Positions 32,195 to 40,626 are shown, counted from the stretch's first letter. The stretch is 42,815 nt of DNA from Oscillospiraceae bacterium (GCA_902780785.1 CACZGS010000014.1:1-42815); one strand, 5' to 3'. Program-made: numbers and translations. The notes: generated by a model from the letters alone, not told the origin.

Positions 32195-33772
32195 TTATTT
32201 AAGTTTCTTAATGAGCTTGCAGAATTCTTCTCTGTACTTGTTGTTAATGCTGCCGGACTTTGCGAGTTCATAAGCTGAATCGTATGTTGCAGTACCCTTG
32301 TATTCGCTGTTCCTTAATACGAGTGATGTCTCGATAACGCCGCAGATGAAATTGTAATCATCCTGATTGCTGATGCCGTTATCAACGAGAGGATACTGGA
32401 TGAGCTTGCTCTCGTCTTCGTTCGGAGCCTTATATCTTACAGATACCGTGCAGACTTCGCCGCTCTTTGCCTTATCGGAAAGAACCTTGTCCTGATACTT
32501 GAGATCTTCGTCTGCATTAGAACCCGGATCTCTCATCTTAAGTTCATAGCATACTGTTACCTGAGCGCCTGCACCGATCTCGCCGCCGTCCTTCTTATCG
32601 TCGTTGAAATCGCTTGCTGCCATCTGTCTGTTCTCGTAGCCGATCTGTCTGTAAGCTGTTACTTCCTGAGGATTGAATTCAACCTGGAACTTAACATCCT
32701 TTGCTACTGTTACTGTTGTCTGCATGAGCTTTGCGCAGAGGACTCTTTCTGCCTCATCGATGGAATCGATATAGAAGTAGTTGCCGTTGCCTGCGTCAGC
32801 TATGGATTCCATGTTTGCATCGCTGTAGTTGCCCTGGCCGTAGCCTAATACTGTAAGGAATACACCAGTTTCCTTCTTCTGCTTGATAAGGTCTACGAGG
32901 CCGCTCTGGCTTGTAATACCGAGGTTCATGTCGCCGTCAGAAGCGATGATGACTCTGTTGTTGCCGCCCTTGATGAAATTCTTTTCAGCGCACTTATATG
33001 CTGCATCGATTCCGCCTGAACCGTTTGTGCCGCCGCCTGCATCGATCTTATCCAATGCCTTGCAGATCTTATTGTAATCGTTGGATCCTTCCAAAAGTGT
33101 TTCGGAGCTTCCGGAATAAGTTACGATCGATACCTTGTCATTGTGACCGAGGTTGCCTGCGAGGAGCTTGAAACTTTCCTTTACGAGCGGGAGCTTATCA
33201 TCGGAATACATTGAACCGGATGAATCGACCAGGAATACGAAATTACTGCCTTCGCTTGTAATGTTGGTCTCACTGTTTGCCTGCATTGTCATTATCAGAA
33301 GCTTGTTGTCCTTGTTCCACGGACACTCGCCGATCGAATACTGAACGCTGAAGACATCGTCTTTGCTGTCGACTTTGTAATCGAAATAATTGACCATCTC
33401 TTCAGTCCTGATAGCTGATGCGATATTACTGAGATTGTAGCCGTTGTTGATCATTCGTCTGAGATTGCAGTATGTGCCTGTATCAACATCTGCTGCAAAA
33501 GTCGAAAGGGGGTTCTGAAGAACATCGATAAAACTGTTCTCTTTTATCGTGTTGTATTCTTCTGTGTTGAAATCCTGGTTTGCGACTGTTCTTTCGGCCT
33601 CATCTTCGTAACCTACCGTGGTCTCATAATAAATGCCGTCATTTGCTGCATCAGTAGGTGAGGCATCGTGATACACCATAGTTGTTTCTGCTGCACTTGG
33701 GCCTGCTGAGCAAGCTGTTGCTGACAATACCATTGTTCCGGTTAGTATTGCTGCGATTACCTTTCTGTTCAT
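32195..33772 (-). CDS. VWA-domain lipoprotein (YfbK-like)
   Basis: The 525-residue product has a signal peptide ending in SATAC (Cys21, a likely lipidation site). It continues with the YfbK-type N-terminal region NTEEYNTIKENSFIDVLQNPLSTFAADVDTGTYCNLRRMI (about 69-108), a von Willebrand A domain beginning FVFLVDSSGSM with the MIDAS motif DSSGS at 183-187, and a C-terminal DUF3520-like region (FQVEFNPQEVTAYRQIGYENR onwards). Such proteins are surface-exposed and of unknown function, probably metal-dependent protein binding. The start at 33772 is fixed by AAAGGAGG eight bases upstream; a longer frame to 33817 has no ribosome binding site. Confidence 0.9.
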   Translation of the reverse strand: MNRKVIAAILTGTMVLSATACSAGPSAAETTMVYHDASPTDAANDGIYYETTVGYEDEAERTVANQDFNTEEYNTIKENSFIDVLQNPLSTFAADVDTGTYCNLRRMINNGYNLSNIASAIRTEEMVNYFDYKVDSKDDVFSVQYSIGECPWNKDNKLLIMTMQANSETNITSEGSNFVFLVDSSGSMYSDDKLPLVKESFKLLAGNLGHNDKVSIVTYSGSSETLLEGSNDYNKICKALDKIDAGGGTNGSGGIDAAYKCAEKNFIKGGNNRVIIASDGDMNLGITSQSGLVDLIKQKKETGVFLTVLGYGQGNYSDANMESIADAGNGNYFYIDSIDEAERVLCAKLMQTTVTVAKDVKFQVEFNPQEVTAYRQIGYENRQMAASDFNDDKKDGGEIGAGAQVTVCYELKMRDPGSNADEDLKYQDKVLSDKAKSGEVCTVSVRYKAPNEDESKLIQYPLVDNGISNQDDYNFICGVIETSLVLRNSEYKGTATYDSAYELAKSGSINNKYREEFCKLIKKLK

Positions 33773-33900
33773 ATTTACATCCTCCTTTTGCAACGCTGTA
33801 TGGCGTTTGACCGTCATTTTAAAAAAGCGTTGTTACTCTATATACAGATGTCGATAGGGAAATGTTGCAGCTGAAAAGAAAATTTTTTTCGCAAATGGAA

Positions 33901-33906
33901 TATAAT
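33901..33906 (+). promoter_or_regulatory. Possible -10 (TATAAT) of the DUF3795 gene
   Basis: A perfect TATAAT lies 37 nt before the DUF3795 start, without a convincing -35. Confidence 0.4.
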
Positions 33907-33942
33907 TGTATTGCATGATGTCATAAACAGAAGGAGAAAAGT

Positions 33943-34341
33943 ATGAAGCGTGAATTAGGAATTGCCAGATGCGGCCTGGCCTGTTGCCTTTGCTCCGAGA
34001 ATGTTGAGTGCAAGGGCTGCAGATTAGACGGATTCAAGGATCTTTCCTGGTGTAAAGATGCTGATTTCTGCGAGAACAGAAAATGCTGTCTTGCAAAGGA
34101 TATTCCTGCGTGCTGGACCTGCAGTGAGACCGGTTGCAGGAAGGGGCTTTTCGCTGAGAAGATAAAGGCATTGGGCTTCACCGAATATGCAAGAAGGTTC
34201 GGTGTCGAAAAGCTGCTCGACCGCCTTGAGGAGAATGAGAAGAACGGTATCATCTATCACCGCGAAGGCATCATGGGCGATTACGATGAATTCGATAATG
34301 TTGAGGACCTGATCAGATTTATTGATACAGGCAAGAGATAA
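33943..34341 (+). CDS. DUF3795 cysteine-rich protein
   Basis: The 132-residue protein opens with a dense cysteine region (ARCGLACCLCSENVECKGCRLDG... WCKDADFCENRKCCLAKDIPACWTCSETGC), typical of the DUF3795 family, which is thought to bind zinc or an iron-sulphur centre. The C-terminal half is helical (FGVEKLLDRLEENEKNG). GAAGGAG lies eight bases upstream. It begins a plus-strand train of small cytoplasmic genes with short gaps. Confidence 0.85.
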   Translation: MKRELGIARCGLACCLCSENVECKGCRLDGFKDLSWCKDADFCENRKCCLAKDIPACWTCSETGCRKGLFAEKIKALGFTEYARRFGVEKLLDRLEENEKNGIIYHREGIMGDYDEFDNVEDLIRFIDTGKR

Positions 34342-34370
34342 AGTATAGGGACTCTTAGGGGGATTTGCTT

Positions 34371-35369
34371 ATGGAACAGACGAAGAAGTGTCCTTCATGC
34401 GGCGGCACCATGATCTTCCAGCCGGGCTTTAACAACCTGCTCTGTCAGTCATGCGGCCACAAGGAGACCATTCCGGAACTGGTATCGAAGATCCCCGTTA
34501 ATGAACTTGATTTCCTGACTGCCCAGAACACTGCGAGCCACGATTGGGGAATGGAAGCGAAGGTCGTTACCTGTAAGCAGTGTGGTGCCGAGACTATCCA
34601 GAATAAACTGCAGTTATCCGGTCTTTGCCCGTTCTGCGGTTCCACGACTGTGGAGGCAGCTGACCCTGCTCAGGACATCATGGCTCCTAACGGGATAATT
34701 CCTTTCAAGATCACTGAGAAGCGCGCTCTTTATATCTTTAAGGACTGGATCAAGGACAGATTCCTCGCGCCTGAACTCCTTGCACAGGATGCGCAGCTTA
34801 ATAAGTTCTACGGTATTTACGTGCCGTTGTTTACTTTTGATGTTCTTACCGTGAACCGTTTCACGGGCCATATTACGGAGAACAGCAGGACGCTTTTCAA
34901 GTGCGGAAAATTCCAGCACCAGATCGATGATTTCCCGGTCGTTGCAAGTAAGCAGTTAGCTTCCGACAAGCTCCTTTTAAATGTAATTAACGACTATAGA
35001 ACAAGTGAAGCAAAGCCGTATACTCCTGATGCACTCGCCGGGTTCCCTTGCGAGCACTATTCGATCGGTCTTACCGAAGCCTGGAACAGCCTGGGCAGTG
35101 AATTGAATTTCTATATGAAGAACCAGGTGCATAAACAGAACGAGACCAAATATCTTAAGGATGTTGATATGGCAACCGATTATTTTGATCTTAAGTATAA
35201 ATATCTGATAGTTCCTGTATGGATCAACTCGTTCTTCTACGATAACAAGTTATATACCATCGTTATCAACGGACAGACAGGTAAGATCGACGGCCAGTGG
35301 CCGAAGTCCTTCGGTACATTTGCAAAGAAGGCAGCGCAGTTTTTCTTAGGATCTTTCGGTCTGGATTAA
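34371..35369 (+). CDS. Double zinc-ribbon protein
   Basis: The 332-residue protein has two zinc ribbons: CPSCGG...CQSCGH (residues 6-29) and CKQCGAE...CPFCGST (about 68-91). The rest, with IIPFKITEKRALYIFKDWIKDRFLAP, FYGIYVPLFTFDV and YLIVPVWINSFFYDNKLYTIVINGQTGKIDGQWPKS, matches a family of cytoplasmic or membrane-associated zinc-ribbon proteins of unknown function. The start at 34371 was chosen because AGGGGG at 34357-34362 lies eight bases upstream; TTG at 34365 is too close. It starts 29 nt after the DUF3795 gene. Confidence 0.82.
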   Translation: MEQTKKCPSCGGTMIFQPGFNNLLCQSCGHKETIPELVSKIPVNELDFLTAQNTASHDWGMEAKVVTCKQCGAETIQNKLQLSGLCPFCGSTTVEAADPAQDIMAPNGIIPFKITEKRALYIFKDWIKDRFLAPELLAQDAQLNKFYGIYVPLFTFDVLTVNRFTGHITENSRTLFKCGKFQHQIDDFPVVASKQLASDKLLLNVINDYRTSEAKPYTPDALAGFPCEHYSIGLTEAWNSLGSELNFYMKNQVHKQNETKYLKDVDMATDYFDLKYKYLIVPVWINSFFYDNKLYTIVINGQTGKIDGQWPKSFGTFAKKAAQFFLGSFGLD

Positions 35370-35378
35370 GGAGTTTTT

Positions 35379-35690
35379 ATGGCATCAAGCAAAGAATATC
35401 TGGATTTTATCTTGGAGCAGCTCTCACTCCTTGATGACATAACTTCCCGTGCCATGATGGGCGAATATATTATCTACTATAGGGGCAAAGTCATAGGCGG
35501 CATCTACGACGACCGTTTCCTTGTTAAGCAGACGAAGTCTTCATTAAAGCTCATGCCCGATGCGGATCTGGAGCTCCCATACGAGGGCGCGAAAGAAATG
35601 ATCATGGTGGATGAAGTAGAGAATAAGGAGTTCTTAAGAGAATTGTTCGACGCAATGTATCCTGAGCTCCCTGCACCCAAGAAGAAATGA
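35379..35690 (+). CDS. TfoX N-terminal domain protein
   Basis: The 103-residue protein matches the TfoX/Sxy N-terminal domain (EYLDFILEQLSLLDDITSRAMMGEYIIYYRGKVIGGIYDDRFLVKQT). TfoX is a competence regulator in gamma-proteobacteria, but stand-alone N-terminal domains in Firmicutes have no established role. AAGGAG precedes the ATG. Its stop overlaps the start of the GNAT gene (ATGA). Confidence 0.9.
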   Translation: MASSKEYLDFILEQLSLLDDITSRAMMGEYIIYYRGKVIGGIYDDRFLVKQTKSSLKLMPDADLELPYEGAKEMIMVDEVENKEFLRELFDAMYPELPAPKKK

Positions 35691-36148
35691 GTGACCCAAT
35701 GGATATTAAATTAGTTTCTTACGATGCTTCATATAAGCAGCGCGTTTTCGATTTTACAGACAGATGTTTTGAAGAACTCGGCAAGAAGTTCGAACCTTCC
35801 GGCCGTCATTATTTTTATGAAGACATCGAAAACGCATTTGAAGCGTTCTATTGTCTTACCGACGGCGAAAAAGTCATCGGGACTGTTGCATTAAAAAAGA
35901 TCGACGCGTATACTGTTGAGCTCAAAGCCTTATATCTTGATAAGTCTTACAGGGGACAACATTTGGGAAGCCGCCTGATAAAGGCTGCGATCGACGAAGC
36001 AAAAGCATTAGGATTCAAGAGCATGGTCCTTGATTCAATGTCAAAGTACAAAGAAGCCTTAAGGCTTTACGAGAAGTGCGGATTCAGGAACACGGAAAGA
36101 TTCAACGACAACGTTTATGCCGACGTATTCATGAAGTTGGAATTATAA
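35687..36148 (+). CDS. GNAT family N-acetyltransferase
   Basis: The 153-residue protein has ELKALYLDKSYRGQHLGSRLIKAAIDEAKALGF, where SYRGQHLGS is the acetyl-CoA loop, and ALRLYEKCGFRNTERF near the end. The pattern is close to small GNATs acting on amino acids or polyamines; no substrate is fixed. A second ATG at 35699 is an alternative start. It overlaps the TfoX-like gene by 4 nt. Confidence 0.86.
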   Translation: MSDPMDIKLVSYDASYKQRVFDFTDRCFEELGKKFEPSGRHYFYEDIENAFEAFYCLTDGEKVIGTVALKKIDAYTVELKALYLDKSYRGQHLGSRLIKAAIDEAKALGFKSMVLDSMSKYKEALRLYEKCGFRNTERFNDNVYADVFMKLEL

Positions 36149-36157
36149 GGGGTTTAT

Positions 36158-36532
36158 ATGTTTGAAAGTGATTTTGCAAAAACTGATTATGTAGAGAAAG
36201 ACAATGTGGTCTTCCATGTGTGGAAGAAGGAAGCGCATTTCGACGAATACAGAGATCCTGTGAAAGCTTCATTGGAACTTCTGCGCGAACACAAAGACAG
36301 TGTCTTCATAGTTGATGCCAGAAATGGTTTTGAAGACGTTAAGGAAGATGTCGAATGGGGCTTCAATTACTTTCTTCCGGAGCTCAAAAAGACCGGTTGT
36401 ACGATATGGGGATTTATTCTTCCTGAAGTATCTGAGATAGAAGGAGAGATAGATCTCTGGACGCGCGAGATCGAGAAGAATTTCCGCGTGATAAGAGCAG
36501 TAAGTTACGAAGATATATTAAAGCAGATCTGA
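36158..36532 (+). CDS. Hypothetical STAS/SpoIIAA-like small protein
   Basis: The 124-residue protein alternates strands and helices (VVFHVWKKEAHFDEYRDPVKASLELLREHKDSVFIVDARNGFEDVKEDVEWGFNYFLPELKKTGCTIWGFILPE), which looks like a single alpha/beta sandwich similar to STAS/SpoIIAA-like proteins. No catalytic motif is visible, and the family call is a guess. AAGGGG lies upstream; it is nine nt after the GNAT gene. Confidence 0.7.
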   Translation: MFESDFAKTDYVEKDNVVFHVWKKEAHFDEYRDPVKASLELLREHKDSVFIVDARNGFEDVKEDVEWGFNYFLPELKKTGCTIWGFILPEVSEIEGEIDLWTREIEKNFRVIRAVSYEDILKQI

Positions 36533-36551
36533 AAACCAAAAGGGGGATAAT

Positions 36552-37304
36552 ATGGCACAACAGAACATCTACGACAACGAGGTATTCTTCGACAGCTTCA
36601 AGGGGCTTCGAAGTGATGAGATCAACTTCAACGAAGTGATCGAGACTCCGATCATCACTGCGATGCTTCCTGATATGAAAGGTAAGAAAGTCCTTGATAT
36701 CGGCTGCGGCATGGGCCAACACGCGATCCAGTATTCCAAGGCAGGCGCGGCATCAGTTCTTGGTACGGACATCTCCGAGAAGATGCTCGGATTCGCAAAG
36801 GAAAATAACGCTGCAGAGAACATCACTTACAGGCGGCTGGCATTCGAAGACATCGCGCAGCTCGATGAGAAATTCGACATCATCACAAGTTCTCTTGCAT
36901 TCGATTATTCAGAGGACTTCGGCAAGCTCATGAAGGATATCTATGTGCTCATCAACGACGGCGGATATCTTGTTTTCTCGATGTCCCATCCGATCTCGAC
37001 AGCATACGACGGCGTATACGACAGATATACAAGAACCGAAGACAAGGTAAGACTTTACGCAAACCTCCATAACTATGGCATCGAAGGCGTTCGTCATTTC
37101 AAGTGGGTCGTGGAAGATTACGAGGTCTATCACAGAAAGTTCTCCACGCTGATCAACTGCATCGCAGGCGCAGGCTTTATAATTGAAGAGTGTCAGGAAT
37201 CGACAGTTCCTGATGAGATCTTAAAGAAGCATCCTGATAAGTTCGGCGGCGTCATCCATCAGCCTGACTTCATCTTCTTCAGGTGCAGAAAGAGCAACAG
37301 GTAA
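36552..37304 (+). CDS. Class I SAM-dependent methyltransferase
   Basis: The 250-residue protein has motif I KVLDIGCGMGQHAIQYSKAGAASVLGTDISEKMLGFAKE, motif II-like FDIITSSLAFDYSEDF and DGGYLVFSMSHPI. The SMSHPI motif and the later region with VYHRKFSTLINCIAGAGFIIEECQE resemble methyltransferases that modify small molecules. AAGGGGG is upstream. It is the third methyltransferase gene of the window. Confidence 0.9.
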   Translation: MAQQNIYDNEVFFDSFKGLRSDEINFNEVIETPIITAMLPDMKGKKVLDIGCGMGQHAIQYSKAGAASVLGTDISEKMLGFAKENNAAENITYRRLAFEDIAQLDEKFDIITSSLAFDYSEDFGKLMKDIYVLINDGGYLVFSMSHPISTAYDGVYDRYTRTEDKVRLYANLHNYGIEGVRHFKWVVEDYEVYHRKFSTLINCIAGAGFIIEECQESTVPDEILKKHPDKFGGVIHQPDFIFFRCRKSNR

Positions 37305-37309
37305 ATCCT

Positions 37310-37990
37310 ATGAAAGTGATTAAGGATATCCGTATTTACAGGAGCAAGATCGAGAATATACCGGGCAATCCTTTGCCGGATAGTTTTAACAACTTTGAGT
37401 TGTGCTGTGTTGCATCAAGGATCGTAATGAAGCTCCGCGAGAACGGTTTTGAGTTAGGCGATTATGATCATCTTTACATCAATCTTACCACCTGTAAAGT
37501 TGAAGGCGGGATCCACTTGTCGGCAAGAGACGGAAAACCTTACTTTCCCTGGTACCGCTATTATGATGTCGAGATCAGTCAGGAACTCTTTGACAGTCTG
37601 GAAACTCATGACAGCATAGATAAGGTTATTGAACTTCTTGAACAAGTCTTGAATACATTTGCAACTGATGAATTCAATGTTGATCGTATTCACGAGTGTG
37701 TCAGCATAGCGGTAACTGAAGGCGAGAAGATGACTATGGTCTTCAAGGAGAAATCATCTTCAAAAAACAAAGCTGTCATCTATCTGAGGTATCTTAATAA
37801 CGGACACTTCTATCCGCTGTTAAGAGTATTCAACTTAAACGGAGATGTGATCTTTGAACACGACCTTCCTGAAACAAATAGTCTGGATGCTTACGGCGAG
37901 ATCCGGCTGAGTTCTAAAAAGGTCACCATCAAACCAAGAAAGAACTGCTTCGCAGCAGATCTCGAGCCGATGACTTTTGAATTGGGATGA
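37310..37990 (+). CDS. Hypothetical protein
   Basis: The 226-residue protein has no signal peptide or membrane helix. It begins VIKDIRIYRSKIENIPGNPLPDSFNNFELCCVASRIVMKLRENGFELGDYDHLYINLTTC and appears to consist of two alpha/beta halves, the second with AVIYLRYLNNGHFYPLLRVFNLNGDVIF. No family is recognised. The start at 37310 lies just past the previous stop, with only a weak ribosome binding site (CAGG); a GTG at 37283 would overlap that gene. Its base composition is lower in GC than the neighbours upstream. Confidence 0.72.
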   Translation: MKVIKDIRIYRSKIENIPGNPLPDSFNNFELCCVASRIVMKLRENGFELGDYDHLYINLTTCKVEGGIHLSARDGKPYFPWYRYYDVEISQELFDSLETHDSIDKVIELLEQVLNTFATDEFNVDRIHECVSIAVTEGEKMTMVFKEKSSSKNKAVIYLRYLNNGHFYPLLRVFNLNGDVIFEHDLPETNSLDAYGEIRLSSKKVTIKPRKNCFAADLEPMTFELG

Positions 37991-38015
37991 ACGAGATGGT
38001 TTGGGAGAAACTTAT

Positions 38016-38726
38016 ATGAGTGCTGACAATAAACGCCTTAGCTTGTTTTCACTCTTTGGTTTTGTCGCTTCGATTCAAGCCGCGCATTCATTTGCGGCTT
38101 GGCTGATTTATGATGGTGCATTTTACCTGGTGAATTATTACGTATTATTCTTTTTGACTATAATCTTTCCTATTGCCGGACTGGTTCTTTCGATTGCGGG
38201 TGTTATAGACACTCAAAGATCAGGGAAAAAGGGTTATGGTATTGGTTTAGCCGGCATTATTATTAGCAGCATTGAAATAATAATCATTGTTTTCCTGATA
38301 GCAGCATGGGCTTGGATTAATAATACCCCGCAACTTCCTGATTACACTGTAATTGAGCATGAACATTATTATAATGAAAAATCTCAACAAGAATTGGAAG
38401 AAGAATTGGAGAAGATGGAACTCCGCCAAAAAGGTTATCCGGAAGGATATCCCGAAAAACCGCTGGAGGATTTTTTCCACCTGACATTGGAAGACGATTA
38501 TTCAATTACCAGAGATGAACAGGAAGGTTTTAAAGCACTTACTTGGAAAATCGAGCTCGACGGAAAATGTGTTCTTAAACGTTTTGCGGAAAATGAATTA
38601 GTACTTGAACCCCGTTGGCAATGGTGTCATGGCAGCACAGGAAAATTCAGAATATATCTTACCGCATATGTTGATGGGGAATATAAGAGAGTCAGTAATA
38701 TTATTGAGTACACTATCGAATCCTAA
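38016..38726 (+). CDS. Membrane protein with C-terminal outer domain
   Basis: The 236-residue protein has three membrane helices (about residues 7-30, 36-62 and 75-101), a charged coiled-coil segment (EKSQQELEEELEKMELRQKG) and a C-terminal domain of about 90 residues with alternating strands. The open-ended layout suggests the tail faces outward, although topology is unproven. GGGAG lies eight bases before the start at 38016. Codons are richer in A/T (TTT, ATT, GAA) than in the neighbours, consistent with recent acquisition. Family not recognised. Confidence 0.75.
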   Translation: MSADNKRLSLFSLFGFVASIQAAHSFAAWLIYDGAFYLVNYYVLFFLTIIFPIAGLVLSIAGVIDTQRSGKKGYGIGLAGIIISSIEIIIIVFLIAAWAWINNTPQLPDYTVIEHEHYYNEKSQQELEEELEKMELRQKGYPEGYPEKPLEDFFHLTLEDDYSITRDEQEGFKALTWKIELDGKCVLKRFAENELVLEPRWQWCHGSTGKFRIYLTAYVDGEYKRVSNIIEYTIES

Positions 38727-38764
38727 TAATGCGAATCGCATTTGTATAAACATAAGGTGGGGAA

Positions 38765-39337
38765 ATGGAAATGTTTACGACTGTTATTTTTGTCCGTCAC
38801 GCCCAAGCCAATTACGGCGAGGATGACAGGATCAGGCCTCTTACAGAGGACGGCTTAAAGAGCAGGGAAGTCGTTGTTGATACCTTAAAAGGCTACCACA
38901 TCGATGCCTTTCTCAGCAGTCCGTTCAAGAGAAGCATGGATACTATTCAAACAACAGCGGATTACTTCGGAATGCCGATCAAAACTGATGAGCGTTTTCG
39001 CGAGAGGCAAGTCGGTACATGGGACGACGGCTGGCTTGAGAGAAGATGGGCTGATTTCTCTTGTGCGGAAGAAGGCGGCGAAAGTCTTGCATCCGTGCAG
39101 AAAAGGAACATTGAAGCACTTCATGATGTTCTTGCGAAATATGCCGGAAAGACAGTCGTCATAGGTACTCACGGCACCGCGCTCTCGACGATCCTGAATT
39201 ACTATGACAACTCCTTTGGTCTTGAAGATTTCCTTAAGATAGTCGGTTGGAGGCCCTATATCGTCGAGCTGACTTTTGATGGCGATAAACTGATAGGGAA
39301 GAAAGACCTGGCGCACGTAGCAGTGAGGGTTGACTGA
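38765..39337 (+). CDS. Histidine phosphatase (PGAM) family protein
   Basis: The 190-residue protein has the catalytic FVRHAQANY (RHA variant of RHG), a LSSPFKRSMDTIQTTADYF segment with the second conserved Arg, and VIGTHGTALSTILNYY with the second catalytic His. Members remove phosphate from sugar phosphates or nucleotides such as alpha-ribazole phosphate; the substrate here is unknown. ATG at 38771 fits the GGTGGGG ribosome binding site better than the ATG at 38765. Confidence 0.92.
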   Translation: MEMFTTVIFVRHAQANYGEDDRIRPLTEDGLKSREVVVDTLKGYHIDAFLSSPFKRSMDTIQTTADYFGMPIKTDERFRERQVGTWDDGWLERRWADFSCAEEGGESLASVQKRNIEALHDVLAKYAGKTVVIGTHGTALSTILNYYDNSFGLEDFLKIVGWRPYIVELTFDGDKLIGKKDLAHVAVRVD

Positions 39338-39341
39338 TTAT

Positions 39342-39647
39342 ATGGACTATTTAGAAGAAGAGTTTTCGAACATTAAAAGCATTGATAAGAAAGGAATAAC
39401 TTTCGCTGATGGAAAGTGCATTGTTTTCAGTGAATGTATTAATCAGCGATATAACTCTGATACGTGTGTGGCAGAAAGAGATTGCTCTGCGGATCCGCCG
39501 TATTTTGAATTCTTTACTCCTGTCCGGCCTACAAGAATTGTATTTAAGAAAACCGGTTTTAGAGCTAAAACGAAGAACTTATCTGATTTTATATCACTGC
39601 AGTCGAAGATAAGTGAAACAGGTTATGGAACATACGATCTGACTTGA
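39342..39647 (+). CDS. Hypothetical small protein
   Basis: The 101-residue protein begins MDYLEEEFSNIKSIDKKGITFADGKCIVFSECINQRYNSDTCVAERDCSADPPYFEFFT. It has four cysteines in the first half and a basic C-terminal region, with no signal peptide. ATG at 39342 was chosen over TTG at 39330, with GTGAGGG about 12 nt upstream. No family is recognised. Confidence 0.7.
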   Translation: MDYLEEEFSNIKSIDKKGITFADGKCIVFSECINQRYNSDTCVAERDCSADPPYFEFFTPVRPTRIVFKKTGFRAKTKNLSDFISLQSKISETGYGTYDLT

Positions 39648-39658
39648 AAAATATAACG

Positions 39659-39686
39659 GCCTCCTCATTCCGAGAAGGCCATTTTC
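39659..39686. terminator. Bidirectional terminator between converging genes
   Basis: GGCCTCCTC (39659-39667) pairs with GAGAAGGCC (39673-39681) with one C-A mismatch over an ATTCC loop. T residues follow on both strands, between the stops of converging genes. Confidence 0.8.
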
Positions 39687-39709
39687 ATTCATCCCTTTTC
39701 CTATTCCTA

Positions 39710-39919
39710 TCAATCCTTTTTATATTCAAGGATGTCGCCCGGCTGGCAGTCAAGCGCATCACAGATGGCTTCTAATGTCGAGAAACGGATTGCTGATATC
39801 TTTCCGTTCTTCATCTTGGATAAGTTGACGTTCGATACGCCGACCTTTTCCGATAATTCGTTGAGCGAGATCTTACGGTCTGCCATTACTCTGTCTAATC
39901 TAAGTATTATCTGTCCCAT
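39710..39919 (-). CDS. XRE family helix-turn-helix regulator (YozG-like)
   Basis: The 69-residue protein is a stand-alone Cro/C1-type helix-turn-helix (IILRLDRVMADRKISLNELSEKVGVSNVNLSKMKNGKISAIRFSTLEAICDALDCQPGDILEY). The start at 39919 is set by AAGGAGGG six bases upstream; an upstream in-frame extension to 39997 lies inside the previous gene. It follows the membrane protein gene (stop at 39931) by 11 nt, the classic DUF2975-plus-YozG pair, and probably regulates this operon. Confidence 0.92.
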   Translation of the reverse strand: MGQIILRLDRVMADRKISLNELSEKVGVSNVNLSKMKNGKISAIRFSTLEAICDALDCQPGDILEYKKD

Positions 39920-39930
39920 ATTTTCCCTCC

Positions 39931-40524
39931 TTACAGTGTCTCGTCGTATTGTTTCTGCAAGGAAATGCCATAGTCGAGGATCGCGTTGACAGCCCATGTT
40001 ACTAGTGCGCCGATCAATGCAAGGCCTGAGCCTGCAGTGAACAGGAAGAGAGCGCTGATAACTGCGAGTATAATTGTAACTCTCTTTTTAACCTTTGCCG
40101 TGAAGGGGGTGGCTTCTTTTTCGACCAATGCGAAAACAGATCTTACCAGTAACAGCATTACTGAGATTATGATCATGACGACTCCGGCAAACGTTATATA
40201 TGAGCCGTATACGATGCTGTAAGGATGATCGTCCAAAGCAGCTTGTACGGCCGGAATGTCCGAGTGTAATGTCGAGGGGAGTGAGCCCAGATTGATATTT
40301 ACGGCAGATGCGCTTCCGAACTCATCGGATGTGGAGATTATTCCGGCAGCCTGCGCGCTCGTGATCTGATCATCAAACTTCTTTCCGTCAGCAAATACCT
40401 TGATACCGTATATCAGCATGCAGACAGCTCCGACCAGTAATACGACAAATAGCACAGTGGATACTTTCTTTCCGATGCGGCAGCTCTTCTTGATCTTAGC
40501 GAGCTTTACGTTTTCTTCATTCAT
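39931..40524 (-). CDS. DUF2975-like membrane protein
   Basis: The 197-residue protein has membrane segments at about residues 21-43, 105-130 and 148-172, and an outer loop of about 60 residues (FADGKKFDDQITSAQAAGIISTSDEF...). Together with the small XRE gene downstream it fits the DUF2975/YozG pairs found across Firmicutes and other bacteria, whose function is unknown. A strong promoter (TTGACA-17-TATAGT) lies upstream. Confidence 0.85.
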   Translation of the reverse strand: MNEENVKLAKIKKSCRIGKKVSTVLFVVLLVGAVCMLIYGIKVFADGKKFDDQITSAQAAGIISTSDEFGSASAVNINLGSLPSTLHSDIPAVQAALDDHPYSIVYGSYITFAGVVMIIISVMLLLVRSVFALVEKEATPFTAKVKKRVTIILAVISALFLFTAGSGLALIGALVTWAVNAILDYGISLQKQYDETL

Positions 40525-40572
40525 AAATCCATACTCCTTAAATGTTAATCTATCACCTTCGAAGATGGCTTA

Positions 40573-40601
40573 ACTATACTCTGCAAATTAATCTTTGTCA
40601 A
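40573..40601 (-). promoter_or_regulatory. Promoter of the DUF2975/XRE operon
   Basis: On the minus strand a perfect TTGACA (40601-40596) and TATAGT (40578-40573) are exactly 17 bp apart. The palindrome at 40608-40626 ends 6 bp upstream of the -35. Confidence 0.8.
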
Positions 40602-40607
40602 CAACAA

Positions 40608-40626
40608 TTTAACGATAAACGTTAAA
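40608..40626. promoter_or_regulatory. Perfect palindrome upstream of the DUF2975 promoter
   Basis: TTTAACG (40608-40614) and CGTTAAA (40620-40626) are perfect 7-bp arms around ATAAA. It lies 6 bp upstream of the -35 and between two divergent genes, a place for a regulator such as the XRE protein. Confidence 0.55.

Noticed and set aside
33792..33831. Repeated AACGC/GCGTT pieces in the leader of the VWA lipoprotein gene
   Set aside because: The arms are five to six bases long with irregular spacing, and the match to the TetR site has the opposite orientation. Likely chance.
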